NCBI RefSeq assembly: GCF_018474005.1
Contig: NZ_JAHCSH010000006.1
Span: 62,001-126,000 of the forward strand
Source of the DNA: Curvibacter sp. CHRR-16
GTDB lineage: Bacteria; Pseudomonadota; Gammaproteobacteria; Burkholderiales; Burkholderiaceae_C
Direction of reading: 5' to 3'
DNA: 64,000 bases
This document shows positions 18,990-28,264 of the stretch, in pieces; the first letter of the stretch is position 1; every line of letters starts with the position of its first letter. The translations under genes were made by a program, and so were the position numbers. The notes under the pieces are model-generated. The model saw only the letters and a program-made list of their open reading frames with translations, did not search any database and was not told the DNA's origin.

Positions 18990-19799
18990 TTAAGACAAGC
19001 CCACGTCGTGGCGCTGTTGAAGCAGTTCACGCACTTGGGGCAACTGGCGACGGGAAACCGCCAGTATCGCATTCAAACCGCGCAAACGAAGTCCCCAAGT
19101 GTCTTCACCGATGGCTGGGTCTTGGCGACTGGCCTCTATCCAATCGCGGCTCCCTGGGCGCAGCAAAGCATCGACCGCTTGACGAGCCACCAAGGCATTG
19201 CGGTGGATGCGCAAGAACCGTTCACCATAGTGCTGCTCCAACTCCTGCAAGGATGCATCCAGGATGTACTCACGCTGGGCGGTGACGACGGTGATGTATT
19301 TGAGCTCGGCCTTGAAGTACAGCACCTGCGACAAGGGCACCAACTCTATCCCTTGTCGAGTCGGTATATGCAAATACTCTTCTACAGGAGAATCGGGCTG
19401 CAGAGCTTGCTGGACGGGCTGTACGCGCTCTACTTTTTGTAGCGCCGCCTGCAAACGCTCTAGGCGCACAGGTTTGGTCAAGTAGTCCACGGCCTCAATG
19501 TCAAAGGCGCGCACCGCATGCTGGGCATGGGCCGTGACAAAGATCACCGCCGGGCTGGGCTGGCCGTTGGCGCGTTGCAGGTGCAACAGCTCTGCCAAGC
19601 GCATGCCGTCACCACCGGGCATGGCAATGTCGAGCAAGAGCAAGTCCACGGGCTGCTGCTCCAACACGTTGAGCACATCCATGACGCTGGCCGCTTCGGC
19701 CACGATCTGCATGGCAGGCTGGGCAATGTCCCCCAAGAGCACGCGCAAGCGGTTGCGCGCCAGTGCTTCATCATCGGCAATCAGTACACGCAAGCTCAT
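18990..19799 (-). CDS. LytTR-type response regulator (AlgR-like)
   Basis: A protein of 269 residues. The receiver domain (1-125) has the acidic pair DD at 9-10, the phospho-acceptor Asp in LLLLDIAMPGGDG, Thr in VTAH and Lys in LTKPVRLERL. The C-terminal LytTR DNA-binding domain (about 145-245) has the hallmark FLRIHRNALV. Such regulators bind direct repeats and control surface or virulence functions. Its ATG overlaps the kinase stop by four bases (ATGA), so the two form one two-component system. Confidence 0.93.
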   Translation of the reverse strand: MSLRVLIADDEALARNRLRVLLGDIAQPAMQIVAEAASVMDVLNVLEQQPVDLLLLDIAMPGGDGMRLAELLHLQRANGQPSPAVIFVTAHAQHAVRAFDIEAVDYLTKPVRLERLQAALQKVERVQPVQQALQPDSPVEEYLHIPTRQGIELVPLSQVLYFKAELKYITVVTAQREYILDASLQELEQHYGERFLRIHRNALVARQAVDALLRPGSRDWIEASRQDPAIGEDTWGLRLRGLNAILAVSRRQLPQVRELLQQRHDVGLS

Positions 19800-20845
19800 A
19801 GCGGGAACTCCAAGCGCACTTCATAAATGCCATCACGCAAGCGACTGCGAAAGTGGGCCTGCACATCGTGCAGCAGGGTTAAGCGCTCTTGCACATTGCG
19901 CAGGGCCAAACCATGGCCTGGTTTACCTGGCCCCGCTGGAACGCTGTTGCGTACTTTGAGCACCACCGAACCACCGCGCACACGGGTTGAAATTTCTACC
20001 TGTGCGCCCTGCAAGCTGGGTTCAACGCCGTGGGTGATGGCGTTTTCGACCAAAGGCTGCAGCAGCAAAGGGGGTACTTTGGCTGCATTGGCCGCTGGAT
20101 CCAAATTCCAGCGCAGTTGCAAGCGCGCCCCAAAGCGGATGTGTTCAATGGACAAGTAGCGCTCTGCCAGCTCAATCTCTTGCGCCAAGGGCACACTGCT
20201 GTCGCTGTCTGCCAAAGCTTGGCGAAACAAGTCACTCAAGTCTTCCAGCAGCCGTTCGGCTTGCGCGGGTTCAGCGCGCACCAAGGCGATGGCGCTGTTC
20301 AAGGTATTGAACAAAAAATGGGGCCGTATGCGGGCTTGCAAACCAGCCAAACGGGCAGCCGTGTCAGCAGGCTGGCGGGCCTTGCTGCGCCAGACTTGCA
20401 ATTGCCACAGCCCCAATGCCAGCAAAGCCCCAGCAGCAGCTACAGCCGGTACGTTGGGCTGTAGCTGCGCATCCATCCACGCCAACAGCACCACTGCCAG
20501 CATGGCGCACACCGCACCTAAAGCGGCCATAGCACTGCCTTGCAGCCATTCAGACCAATGCGCCATGGGTTTGCTGGCAGCACATGCCAGCAACAGCCAC
20601 AGCAAGGTTGCAGGCAAGCTTGTGCCTGTGAGAAATGCCCACTGCGGCACCCACAATTCCCAATGAACGTAGACAATGGCACACACCACCGCCAAGGTGA
20701 CATGCACCAACACCACGCTGCGCAAAACCACACCCAAATCGCAGCCACTGAAGTGATGCACAGGCACGGGTGCTTCGTCCAGCACAGACCAACCTGTCAG
20801 GTCTGCGCGCTGGGTCGATAGAATTTCACTGTCTTTCATGGCCAT
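19796..20845 (-). CDS. Sensor histidine kinase of the LytS/AlgZ (His_kinase) family
   Basis: About 349 residues. Several hydrophobic segments (about 35-155) form a membrane sensor, followed by a His_kinase domain with [17 protein letters not shown] (His is the phospho-acceptor) and an ATPase domain with [16 protein letters not shown] and [13 protein letters not shown]. It phosphorylates the LytTR regulator encoded next, with which it overlaps by four bases. The start could be ATG 20845 or 20839; only about 26 bases separate it from the divergent argH, so the promoters must overlap. Confidence 0.9.
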   Translation of the reverse strand: MAMKDSEILSTQRADLTGWSVLDEAPVPVHHFSGCDLGVVLRSVVLVHVTLAVVCAIVYVHWELWVPQWAFLTGTSLPATLLWLLLACAASKPMAHWSEWLQGSAMAALGAVCAMLAVVLLAWMDAQLQPNVPAVAAAGALLALGLWQLQVWRSKARQPADTAARLAGLQARIRPHFLFNTLNSAIALVRAEPAQAERLLEDLSDLFRQALADSDSSVPLAQEIELAERYLSIEHIRFGARLQLRWNLDPAANAAKVPPLLLQPLVENAITHGVEPSLQGAQVEISTRVRGGSVVLKVRNSVPAGPGKPGHGLALRNVQERLTLLHDVQAHFRSRLRDGIYEVRLEFPL

Positions 20846-20870
20846 AGCGCCCATTTTCCCCGAGCCTTTC

Positions 20871-22322
20871 ATGTCCCACAATCAATTCGACAACAAGTCC
20901 CAAGCCTGGTCTGCTCTCTTCTCTGAACCGATGAGCGAGCTTGTGAAACGGTACACCGCCAGTGTGTTTTTTGACAAACGACTGTGGCAAGCCGACATCA
21001 CAGGCAGTTTGGCGCACGCGGAAATGCTGGCAGCGCAAGGCATCATCGCGGCCACAGACTACGCCGCCATCCAAAAAGGCATGACACAAATTTGGAGCGA
21101 GATAGAGGCTGGCGCTTTCGAGTGGAAGCTGGACTTGGAAGACGTGCACCTGAACATCGAAGCCCGCCTGACCCAGCTGGTGGGCGATGCGGGCAAGCGC
21201 CTGCACACGGGCCGCAGCCGCAATGACCAAGTGGCCACCGACGTGCGCTTGTGGCTGCGCAGCGAGATCGACCTGATTGGCGGCTTGTTGACCGACTTGC
21301 AACGCGCCTTGGTGGATGTGGCCGAGCAGAACGTGGACGTGATCCTGCCCGGCTTTACCCACCTGCAAGTGGCCCAACCCGTGAGCTTTGCCCACCACCT
21401 GCTGGCCTATGTGGAAATGTTCAGCCGTGACGCCGAGCGCTTTGCCGACGTGCGCCGCCGCACCAACCGCCTGCCGCTGGGCAGCGCCGCCTTGGCCGGC
21501 ACCACCTACCCGCTGGATCGCGAGCGCGTAGCCCGCACTCTGGGCATGGTGGACGATGCAGGCCAGCCCCAAGTGAGCCAAAACAGCCTGGACGGCGTGA
21601 GCGACCGCGACTTTGCCATCGAGTTCACCGCCGCTGCCAGCCTGACCATGGTGCACATCAGCCGCTTGTCGGAAGAACTGATTTTGTGGATGAGCCAGAA
21701 CTTCGCGTTTGTGAAGATTGCCGACCGCTTCACCACCGGCAGCTCCATCATGCCGCAGAAGAAAAACCCCGACGTGCCCGAACTGGCCCGCGGCAAAACC
21801 GGCCGTGTGGTGGGCCACTTGATGGGCCTGATCACTCTGATGAAAGGCCAGCCACTGGCCTACAACAAAGACAACCAAGAAGACAAAGAGCCGCTGTTTG
21901 ACACCGTGGACACGCTCAAAGACACGCTGCGCATCTTTGCCGAGATGATCGGCGGCCAAGTCAACCCGGCTACGGGCGAAAAGAGCGGCGGCATCACCGT
22001 CAACGCAGCGGCCATGCGCGCTGCAGCGCAAAAAGGCTTTGCCACCGCCACCGACTTGGCCGACTACTTGGTGAAAAAAGGCCTGCCCTTCCGCGATGCG
22101 CACGAGACCGTGGCCCATGCGGTGAAAGTAGCCAGCGACCGGGGCGTGGACTTGAGCGAACTGCCGCTGGATGTACTGCAGCAATTCAACCCCCACATTG
22201 CCGATGACGTGTACCAAGTGCTGAGCTTGGAGGGCAGCCTCAACGCCCGCAACGTGATTGGCGGCACAGCCCCCGTACAGGTGCGCCAGCAAATCACGCG
22301 GCACCGCCAACGCCTGGGCTAA
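20871..22322 (+). CDS. argH: Argininosuccinate lyase
   Basis: A protein of 483 residues splitting argininosuccinate into arginine and fumarate, the last step of arginine synthesis. Seen: N-terminal [40 protein letters not shown], the fumarase-superfamily signature [12 protein letters not shown] with the catalytic Ser, and [12 protein letters not shown]. The start MSHNQFDNK matches family N-termini; an upstream in-frame ATG at 20838 lies inside the divergent kinase gene. argG, the preceding enzyme of the pathway, is at 51584. Confidence 0.97.
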   Translation: MSHNQFDNKSQAWSALFSEPMSELVKRYTASVFFDKRLWQADITGSLAHAEMLAAQGIIAATDYAAIQKGMTQIWSEIEAGAFEWKLDLEDVHLNIEARLTQLVGDAGKRLHTGRSRNDQVATDVRLWLRSEIDLIGGLLTDLQRALVDVAEQNVDVILPGFTHLQVAQPVSFAHHLLAYVEMFSRDAERFADVRRRTNRLPLGSAALAGTTYPLDRERVARTLGMVDDAGQPQVSQNSLDGVSDRDFAIEFTAAASLTMVHISRLSEELILWMSQNFAFVKIADRFTTGSSIMPQKKNPDVPELARGKTGRVVGHLMGLITLMKGQPLAYNKDNQEDKEPLFDTVDTLKDTLRIFAEMIGGQVNPATGEKSGGITVNAAAMRAAAQKGFATATDLADYLVKKGLPFRDAHETVAHAVKVASDRGVDLSELPLDVLQQFNPHIADDVYQVLSLEGSLNARNVIGGTAPVQVRQQITRHRQRLG

Positions 22323-22357
22323 GCAACGCAAAAAACACCCATAACGAGGAGACTTGC

Positions 22358-23491
22358 ATGCCCGTGATCACCAACATCGAAGACCTGCGCGTACTGGCCC
22401 ACAAGCGGGTGCCGCGCATGTTTTACGACTACGCCGACTCCGGCTCGTGGACTGAAGGCACTTACCGCGCCAACAGCAGCGACTTTGCCCGCATCCAGCT
22501 GCGCCAGCGCGTGGCCGTGGACATGAGCAACCGCAGCACCGCCACCACCATGGTGGGCCAGCCTGTGGCCATGCCCGTGGCATTGGCTCCCGTGGGGCTG
22601 ACGGGCATGCAGCACGCTGACGGCGAGATACTGGCCGCCAAAGCCGCACGCGACTTTGGCGTGCCCTTCACCCTGTCCACCATGAGCATTTGCTCCATCG
22701 AGGACATTGCCGAACACACGGGCGCGCCGTTTTGGTTCCAGCTCTACATGATGCGCGACCGCCAGGCCATGGCGCAGATGATCGAGCGCGCCCGCGCCGC
22801 CCGCTGCAGTGCCTTGGTGCTCACGCTCGATTTGCAGGTGATTGGCCAGCGCCACAAAGACCTGAAAAATGGCCTGACAGCCCCCCCCAAGCCCACGGTG
22901 CGCAACCTCCTCAACCTGATGACCAAACCGCGCTGGTGCTGGGGCATGGCCCAGACCAAGCGCCACTGCTTTGGCAACTTGGTGGGCCACGTCAAGGGCG
23001 TGAGCGACATGCGCTCCCTCTCGGCTTGGACCAACGAGCAGTTTGACCCCACCCTGTCGTGGGCCGATGTGGCGTGGGTGAAAGAGCGCTGGGGCGGCAA
23101 ACTCATTCTCAAAGGCATCATGGAAACGGTGGACGCCGAACTGGCTGCCCAGCATGGTGCCGATGCCATCGTGGTCAGCAACCATGGCGGCCGCCAGTTG
23201 GATGGCGCACCCAGCAGCATCGCGGTGCTGCCCGAAATCGTGCAAGCCGTGGGCGGCAAAACCGAAATTTGGCTCGACAGTGGCATCCGCAGTGGGCAAG
23301 ACGTGCTCAAAGCCCGCGCCTTGGGCGCTCAGGGCGTGATGATTGGCCGCGCTTTTGTCTATGGCTTAGGTGCCATGGGGCAAGCAGGCGTCACCAAGGC
23401 TTTGCAAATCATCCACAAGGAGCTGGATGTGACCATGGCTTTTTGCGGCAAAACCCGCATCGACGATGTGGATGGATCCATCTTGCGGTGA
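22358..23491 (+). CDS. lldD: FMN-dependent alpha-hydroxy-acid dehydrogenase (L-lactate dehydrogenase type)
   Basis: A protein of 377 residues of the glycolate oxidase/lactate dehydrogenase family: PRMFYDYADSGSWTEGTYRAN at the front, LAPVGLTGMQHADGE, FWFQLYMMRD, LTLDLQVIGQRHKD, KGIMETVDAE with the active Lys, SNHGGRQLDGAP with catalytic His and the substrate-binding Arg, and LDSGIRSGQDVLKARALGA. It would oxidise L-lactate or another 2-hydroxy acid and pass electrons to the respiratory chain. GAGGAG is found seven bases before ATG 22358. The stop overlaps the dinB GTG start. Confidence 0.9.
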   Translation: MPVITNIEDLRVLAHKRVPRMFYDYADSGSWTEGTYRANSSDFARIQLRQRVAVDMSNRSTATTMVGQPVAMPVALAPVGLTGMQHADGEILAAKAARDFGVPFTLSTMSICSIEDIAEHTGAPFWFQLYMMRDRQAMAQMIERARAARCSALVLTLDLQVIGQRHKDLKNGLTAPPKPTVRNLLNLMTKPRWCWGMAQTKRHCFGNLVGHVKGVSDMRSLSAWTNEQFDPTLSWADVAWVKERWGGKLILKGIMETVDAELAAQHGADAIVVSNHGGRQLDGAPSSIAVLPEIVQAVGGKTEIWLDSGIRSGQDVLKARALGAQGVMIGRAFVYGLGAMGQAGVTKALQIIHKELDVTMAFCGKTRIDDVDGSILR

Positions 23492-24699
23492 CTGAGCCGC
23501 TGCCACGCCGCATAGCGCATCTGGACATGGATGCGTTTTACGCGTCCGTCGAGTTGCTGCGCTACCCGCAGCTCAAAGGGCTGCCGGTGGTCATTGGTGG
23601 TGGCAGGCGCTCTGCTGACGACGCCCTGAGTAGCGCCTATCCCACAGGCCAAGAAAACCGCATTCCACTGGCAGCCTTTCCGCGCTTGCGCGACTACACA
23701 GGGCGTGGCGTCATCACCACGGCCACCTACGCAGCACGCCAGTTTGGTGTGGGGTCGGCCATGGGGCTGATGAAAGCAGCCAAGCTGTGCCCCGATGCCG
23801 TCTTGCTGCCGGTGGACTTCCCGCGCTACCGCCACTACTCGCAGCGCTTCAAAGCCATCATCACCGACATAGCACCGTTGATGGAAAACCGGGGCGTGGA
23901 CGAGGTGTATATCGACTTCACCCACGTGCCCGGCGGACAGCGCGAAGGCGGGCGGGTGCTGGCCCGCCTGCTGCAAAAGTCGATTGCAGACGACACGGGC
24001 CTGACCTGCTCGATTGGCGTTGCGCCCAACAAGCTGTTGGCCAAAATGGCCAGCGAGTTCAACAAGCCCAACGGCATCGCCATCGTGCACGAAGCCGACA
24101 TACCGACCCTGGTCTGGCCCCTGCCCTGCCGCAAGATCAACGGTATTGGCCCCAAAGCCGATACCAAGTTGCAGCAACTGGGCATCCACACCATTGGCGA
24201 GTTGGCCCGGCGCGATGTCGCCGAACTCATGGAGCACTTTGGGCGCAAAACGGGCTATTGGCTGCACCAAGCAGCGCATGGGCAAGATGACAGCCCGGTG
24301 GTGACGCACAGCGAGCCGGTTTCTCTGAGCCGGGAAACATCATTCGAGCGCGATTTGCATCCGCGCCAAGACCGGGCCGAGTTGAGCAGCATCCTCATTG
24401 CCTTGTGCGAGCAACTGGCCCATGACGCCGAGCGCAAAGGTTACGCCGGACGAACCGTTGGCATTAAAGTCAAATACACCGACTTCACCGTGGTAACACG
24501 CGACGTTACCCATGTGAATACCGTTGCTAGCAGCACTGAATTGCTGCACTGGGCCAGACAGTGCCTGAAGCGCGTTCCGTTGGAGCGCAAATTGCGGCTA
24601 TTGGGCGTGCGCTTGGGCAATTTGGTATCCAAAGAAGCACCTGCAGCCATCGACCTGTTCGCAAGCAACGGGAATAGCCAATCATCCCCCCTTGCATAG
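23488..24699 (+). CDS. dinB: Y-family DNA polymerase IV
   Basis: A protein of 403 residues for error-prone translesion synthesis. It begins at GTG 23488, overlapping the upstream stop as GTGA, and reads RRIAHLDMDAFYASVE, which carries the first catalytic Asp. Further motifs are TATYAARQFGVGSAM, VDEVYIDFT with the second acidic pair, CSIGVAPNKLLAKMASEFNKP and the little-finger domain (SRETSFERDL to LRLLGVRLGNLV). Between VVIGGG and RGVITTATY it carries about 30 residues more than E. coli DinB. No C-terminal beta-clamp QLxLF-type motif is clear, though AAIDLFAS near the end may act as one. Confidence 0.93.
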   Translation: MTEPLPRRIAHLDMDAFYASVELLRYPQLKGLPVVIGGGRRSADDALSSAYPTGQENRIPLAAFPRLRDYTGRGVITTATYAARQFGVGSAMGLMKAAKLCPDAVLLPVDFPRYRHYSQRFKAIITDIAPLMENRGVDEVYIDFTHVPGGQREGGRVLARLLQKSIADDTGLTCSIGVAPNKLLAKMASEFNKPNGIAIVHEADIPTLVWPLPCRKINGIGPKADTKLQQLGIHTIGELARRDVAELMEHFGRKTGYWLHQAAHGQDDSPVVTHSEPVSLSRETSFERDLHPRQDRAELSSILIALCEQLAHDAERKGYAGRTVGIKVKYTDFTVVTRDVTHVNTVASSTELLHWARQCLKRVPLERKLRLLGVRLGNLVSKEAPAAIDLFASNGNSQSSPLA

Positions 24700-24859
24700 C
24701 CGCTTTTGCTGGTACAAACCCTGTTGGCTATATCACTGATATACGATATCGTTATTGACCCCTGTCAAAAACTGTTTTCTTACAGATTTCAACACCTGCT
24801 AACCCAATGTTAGGCGTTCTTCGTTAGCCTATTTTTATCCACATGCACAGGAGCGTTTG
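24700..24859 (+). promoter_or_regulatory. Upstream region of the chemoreceptor gene with palindromes
   Basis: This 160-base gap holds a perfect ten-base palindrome ACGATATCGT (24743-24752), a TTGACC that could be a -35 box (24755-24760) without a clear -10, and CTAAC (24799-24803), GTTAG (24809-24813) and GTTAG (24823-24827). The same pentamers precede the GGDEF-EAL gene at 18107. The sequence is more A+T-rich than its surroundings. AGGAG at 24849-24853 is the ribosome site. Confidence 0.4.
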
Positions 24860-26422
24860 ATGCGCCAAAACTTGCCTGTTACCCAACAGGAGTACAACTA
24901 TTCCGATGGGGCGATGCTGGTGTCCATGACGGATACACAGGGTCGCATCACCCATTGCAACCCCTCATTCGTGGAAACCAGTGGCTTTGAGATGCAAGAA
25001 CTCATTGGTCAACCGCACAACATGATTCGCCACCCCGACATGCCCGAACAGGCGTTCAAAGACATGTGGCGCACCATTGGCAGCGGTTCGCCATGGACGG
25101 GTTTGGTCAAAAATCGCCGCCAGAATGGCGACCACTACTGGGTGCGAGCCAATGTCACCCCGCTCATGAAAGACGGTAAGCCACAGGGCTACATGTCAGT
25201 GCGCACCAAACCCAGCCGCAACGAAGTGCAAGCTGCCGAGCAGTTGTACGCCCAAATGCGTACCGAAAAAGAACGCGGCGTGGAAACCATGTACTTGCAA
25301 GCTGGCAAATTGCACTACCACGGTCTGCGCAAATTCTGGGGCTGGATACAGTTCAAGAGCATCAACCAGCGCATCACACTGGCTTTGCTGGCCATGATTG
25401 CGCTGGGCTGCGTTCCTGACTTACTGGGAATGAGCGGATCGAGTGGCTTTGCTGCGCAACTGATCTGCTTGTTGCTGGGTGCTGGCGCAGTGGTCTATAC
25501 CTTGTACAGCAGTTTTTCCTCGGCCATGGACGATGCACAACGCTTTGCCAGCGCGATATCCAGTTGCAACTTAACACTAGCCCCGCTGAGCGACGACTAC
25601 CCAGAACCCGTATCGTCTTTGGTACAAGTGCTTAACCAAACCCAGATCAACCTGCGCGCCGTGCTGGCCGATGTACGCACCAGTGTGCATTCGTTTGGAG
25701 ACACCACCAATGAAATTGCCTCGGGCGGCATGGATTTGGCCAATCGCACATCAGCCCAAGCGATCAGTTTGGATAAAACCAGCAACGCCATGGGCGAGTT
25801 GTCCAACAACGTGCAGCACACCGTCGCAACGGCTGAGAACGTTGCGGTGAGTAGCCAACAATCTATTCTCAGTGCACAAGACGGATCGCATGCGGTGGCG
25901 GAAGTAGCACGCAATATGCAACAAATTGACCAAGCATCCAACCGCATGCGCGACATCATTGGCGTGATCGAAGGTATCGCTTTTCAAACCAATATCTTGG
26001 CCCTCAATGCCGCCGTGGAAGCGGCCCGTGCAGGGGAGCAAGGGCGTGGTTTCGCGGTGGTGGCCAGTGAGGTGCGTGCACTGGCGCAGCGCAGCGCCAG
26101 TTCAGCCAAAGAGATTCGGGATTTGATCGCCCAAACGGCGGACCAAATCTCGGTGGAATACAAGCAAATGGTGGAAGCCGGTCAGAAGATTGATGCACTG
26201 GTCGCATCCGTCAGCACCGTGGGCAACATGATTCAGGACATCATTGGCGCGAACCGCGAGCAAGCCGATGGCATTGCTACTGTGAATGCATCGATTGGGG
26301 AACTCGATTCGGTAACGCAACAGAACGCAGCGTTGGCCGAAGAGTCTGCAGCGGCCATTGCCGCCTTGCGCAACAACGCGCAAGCCATCATGAGTTCACT
26401 GCAGGTCTTCACCATGCGCTAA
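24860..26422 (+). CDS. PAS-containing methyl-accepting chemotaxis protein (Aer-like)
   Basis: A protein of 520 residues. A cytoplasmic PAS domain (about 15-120: [48 protein letters not shown]) resembles the FAD-binding PAS of the aerotaxis receptor Aer. A hydrophobic segment pair (about 170-215) anchors it. The C-terminal signalling domain has the highly conserved tip [41 protein letters not shown] that contacts CheA and CheW. There is no large periplasmic domain, so the signal is probably internal redox or oxygen. No NWETF-type CheR-binding tail is present. ATG 24860 with AGGAG is preferred to TTG 24857. Confidence 0.93.
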   Translation: MRQNLPVTQQEYNYSDGAMLVSMTDTQGRITHCNPSFVETSGFEMQELIGQPHNMIRHPDMPEQAFKDMWRTIGSGSPWTGLVKNRRQNGDHYWVRANVTPLMKDGKPQGYMSVRTKPSRNEVQAAEQLYAQMRTEKERGVETMYLQAGKLHYHGLRKFWGWIQFKSINQRITLALLAMIALGCVPDLLGMSGSSGFAAQLICLLLGAGAVVYTLYSSFSSAMDDAQRFASAISSCNLTLAPLSDDYPEPVSSLVQVLNQTQINLRAVLADVRTSVHSFGDTTNEIASGGMDLANRTSAQAISLDKTSNAMGELSNNVQHTVATAENVAVSSQQSILSAQDGSHAVAEVARNMQQIDQASNRMRDIIGVIEGIAFQTNILALNAAVEAARAGEQGRGFAVVASEVRALAQRSASSAKEIRDLIAQTADQISVEYKQMVEAGQKIDALVASVSTVGNMIQDIIGANREQADGIATVNASIGELDSVTQQNAALAEESAAAIAALRNNAQAIMSSLQVFTMR

Positions 26423-26428
26423 GGCCAT

Positions 26429-27310
26429 TTACTGCCGTGCCAAGCGCACATTGGGCGGCAGTGCTTGCGGGTGGCTGGTGCGCCATGGATTGATGTCCAA
26501 ACCACCACGCCGGGTATAGCGTGCATACACACTCAGCTTGATAGGCTGGCAGCGTGCCCAGATGTCCATGAAGATGCGCTCCACACACTGCTCGTGGAAC
26601 TCATTGTGGTTGCGAAAACTCACGATGTACTGCAGCAAGCCTTCATGCGCTATCGGATGGCCCGTGTAGGCAATTTGCACACTGCCCCAGTCCGGCTGGG
26701 CTGTCACCAAACAATTGCTCTTGAGCAAATCACTGGTCAGCACTTCGCTTATGGGGGCTTGCGCGGTATCTGCCTGCAGCAAATGGGGTGCCGGTTGGTA
26801 GTGGGTGCACTCGACATCCAAGCGATCCAAGCTCAGGCCATCGAGCGTTTGCACTGTTTCACCCACAAATCCATCGGCAGGCAACAACCGCACCCCCACC
26901 GTGGCGGTTTTGTCCGCACCACGCCAAGCGGCTTCACTGATGTCCTTGCGCAGCATCTCTTGCACTGTCTGGGCATCTGGCAAACGGGTATTGTTAAAAC
27001 TATTGAGGTAGAGTTTGAAGGACTTGCTCTCGATGATGTTGGGAGTCTCTGCTGGAATGGTGAAATGCACCAATGCCACTTGCGGTTTGCCGCGCATATT
27101 GAGCCAGCTCACTTCAAACGCAGTCCACAAATCAGCCCCGATGAATGGAGCTTGTCCAGCAATGCCGATTTCACTGCGCTTGGTTTGGCGCGCAATCGGA
27201 AACAACAAAGAAGGCGTGTACTGATCGATGTACTCGCTGCGCTGGCCCAGTTGGGACGCTTCGGGCGAATTTGCCAGGGGGGGGTGGTTCATGGGTGTAT
27301 TGCTGTGCAT
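26429..27310 (-). CDS. queF: NADPH-dependent 7-cyano-7-deazaguanine reductase
   Basis: A protein of 293 residues, the long two-domain (YqfB-type) QueF that reduces preQ0 to preQ1 in queuosine synthesis. Seen: [49 protein letters not shown] (substrate and NADPH contacts), [15 protein letters not shown] with the catalytic Cys and nearby Asp, and [12 protein letters not shown]. The start [11 protein letters not shown] is chosen at 27310. It converges with the chemoreceptor gene, which ends seven bases away. Confidence 0.95.
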   Translation of the reverse strand: MHSNTPMNHPPLANSPEASQLGQRSEYIDQYTPSLLFPIARQTKRSEIGIAGQAPFIGADLWTAFEVSWLNMRGKPQVALVHFTIPAETPNIIESKSFKLYLNSFNNTRLPDAQTVQEMLRKDISEAAWRGADKTATVGVRLLPADGFVGETVQTLDGLSLDRLDVECTHYQPAPHLLQADTAQAPISEVLTSDLLKSNCLVTAQPDWGSVQIAYTGHPIAHEGLLQYIVSFRNHNEFHEQCVERIFMDIWARCQPIKLSVYARYTRRGGLDINPWRTSHPQALPPNVRLARQ

Positions 27311-27388
27311 GGCGCCATCGTAGCGTGCTGTGACACGTACTTTTTGGCAAAAAAATGGCTTTTGTGGCATGCACCCGCGAAAGCTTGC

Positions 27389-27394
27389 TACAAT
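27389..27394 (+). promoter_or_regulatory. -10 box of the first tRNA-Arg gene
   Basis: TACAAT lies 10 bases before the tRNA, a plausible -10 element with a C-containing discriminator. No strong -35 is seen at the correct distance. Confidence 0.4.
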
Positions 27395-27404
27395 AACTGC
27401 TTTC

Positions 27405-27481
27405 GCGGCTGTAGCTCAGCTGGATAGAGTACTTGGCTACGAACCAAGGGGTCGTGGGTTCGATTCCTGCCAGCCGCACCA
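27405..27481 (+). tRNA. tRNA-Arg (anticodon ACG), copy 1
   Basis: A complete 77-base cloverleaf: acceptor GCGGCTG pairs with CAGCCGC, discriminator A, encoded CCA, anticodon stem CTTGG/CCAAG with loop CTACGAA (anticodon ACG, whose first base is normally edited to inosine), and T-loop TTCGATT. It is identical to the copy at 28128. Confidence 0.98.
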
Positions 27482-27488
27482 AACGATG

Positions 27489-27519
27489 CCCCTCAGATAG
27501 CAATATCTGAGGGGTTTTT
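27489..27519 (+). terminator. Terminator after tRNA-Arg copy 1
   Basis: CCCCTCAGATA pairs perfectly with TATCTGAGGGG around GCAA and is followed by TTTTT. The same hairpin follows the second tRNA copy. Confidence 0.95.
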
Positions 27520-27550
27520 CGTTTGTGCCTGCGATGATGGAGATGGACGC

Positions 27551-28108
27551 ATGAGCAAAGCATTCACCAAAGAATCCGACGACCAAGATGACGACGATCT
27601 GGCACTGCCCGCCCTGCCTGCAGGCGGCAAAAACTACATCACCCCCGCAGGCTACGCTCGTCTGCGCGGCGAGTTGCTGGAACTGATTGACCAAGAGCGC
27701 CCCAAGATCGTGGACATCGTGCATTGGGCGGCCAGCAATGGCGATCGGTCTGAGAACGGTGACTACCTGTATGGCAAAAAACGCCTGCGCGAGATAGACC
27801 GCCGCATTCGCTTCCTGACCAAACGCTTGGAAATTGCCGAGGTGGTGGATCCGAGTGTGCACTATGGCAAAGAGCAAATCTTTTTCGGCGCAAGCGTTAG
27901 CTACTTGGAAGACGGTGAAACCGAGCGCTGCATCACCATCAAAGGCATAGACGAGGCCAATAGCGCAGCGGGCGAAGTGAGCTGGATTGCCCCCATTGCC
28001 CGCACCCTGCTCAAAGCACGCGAAGGCGACGTGCTCAAGCTGGTGATGCCCGAGCGCACCCTGGAAATTGAGGTGCTGAGCGTGCAATATCCATCCCCGC
28101 CAAATTAG
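27551..28108 (+). CDS. greB: Transcription elongation factor GreB
   Basis: A protein of 185 residues. It enters the RNA polymerase secondary channel and stimulates cleavage of backtracked RNA. Seen: the coiled-coil N-terminal domain (ITPAGYARLRGELLELID to RRIRFLTKRLEIAEVVD) with the acidic tip region NGDRSENGDYLYGKKRLREID, and the C-terminal FKBP-like domain with FFGASVSYLEDGE and ISWIAPIARTLL-type motif (VSWIAPIARTLL). The N-terminus has an acidic extension (ESDDQDDDD). The gene lies between two identical tRNA-Arg-terminator units. Confidence 0.95.
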   Translation: MSKAFTKESDDQDDDDLALPALPAGGKNYITPAGYARLRGELLELIDQERPKIVDIVHWAASNGDRSENGDYLYGKKRLREIDRRIRFLTKRLEIAEVVDPSVHYGKEQIFFGASVSYLEDGETERCITIKGIDEANSAAGEVSWIAPIARTLLKAREGDVLKLVMPERTLEIEVLSVQYPSPPN

Positions 28109-28111
28109 CGC

Positions 28112-28117
28112 TATAAT
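28112..28117 (+). promoter_or_regulatory. -10 box of the second tRNA-Arg gene
   Basis: A consensus TATAAT stands 10 bases before tRNA-Arg copy 2 and overlaps the region just after the greB stop. The -35 is not obvious. Confidence 0.55.
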
Positions 28118-28127
28118 CGAAGGCTTC

Positions 28128-28204
28128 GCGGCTGTAGCTCAGCTGGATAGAGTACTTGGCTACGAACCAAGGGGTCGTGGGTTCGATTCCTGCCAGCCGC
28201 ACCA
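28128..28204 (+). tRNA. tRNA-Arg (anticodon ACG), copy 2
   Basis: It is base-for-base identical to the tRNA at 27405, including the encoded CCA and the following terminator. Promoter regions differ, so the duplication appears to cover only the tRNA and terminator. Confidence 0.98.
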
Positions 28205-28211
28205 AACGATG

Positions 28212-28242
28212 CCCCTCAGATAGCAATATCTGAGGGGTTTTT
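28212..28242 (+). terminator. Terminator after tRNA-Arg copy 2
   Basis: Same hairpin as 27489-27519: CCCCTCAGATA / TATCTGAGGGG, loop GCAA, then TTTTT. It also separates the tRNA from the convergent spoT-type gene ending at 28265. Confidence 0.95.
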
Positions 28243-28264
28243 CGTTTCTGAGAGCAGCTAGTCC

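Larger units (their letters stand above)
27403..28247 (+). repeat. Direct repeat of about 122 bases flanking greB
   Basis: Positions 27403-27524 and 28126-28247 carry the same sequence, offset 723 bases: the tRNA-Arg, spacer AAACGATG and terminator through CGTTT. Flanks differ on both sides. The pair could recombine and delete or amplify greB. Confidence 0.9.

Noticed and set aside
27405-28204. tRNA-Arg genes as attachment sites of an integrated element
   Set aside because: Only greB lies between them and no integrase or partial tRNA fragment is present; the repeat is a tRNA-terminator duplication.
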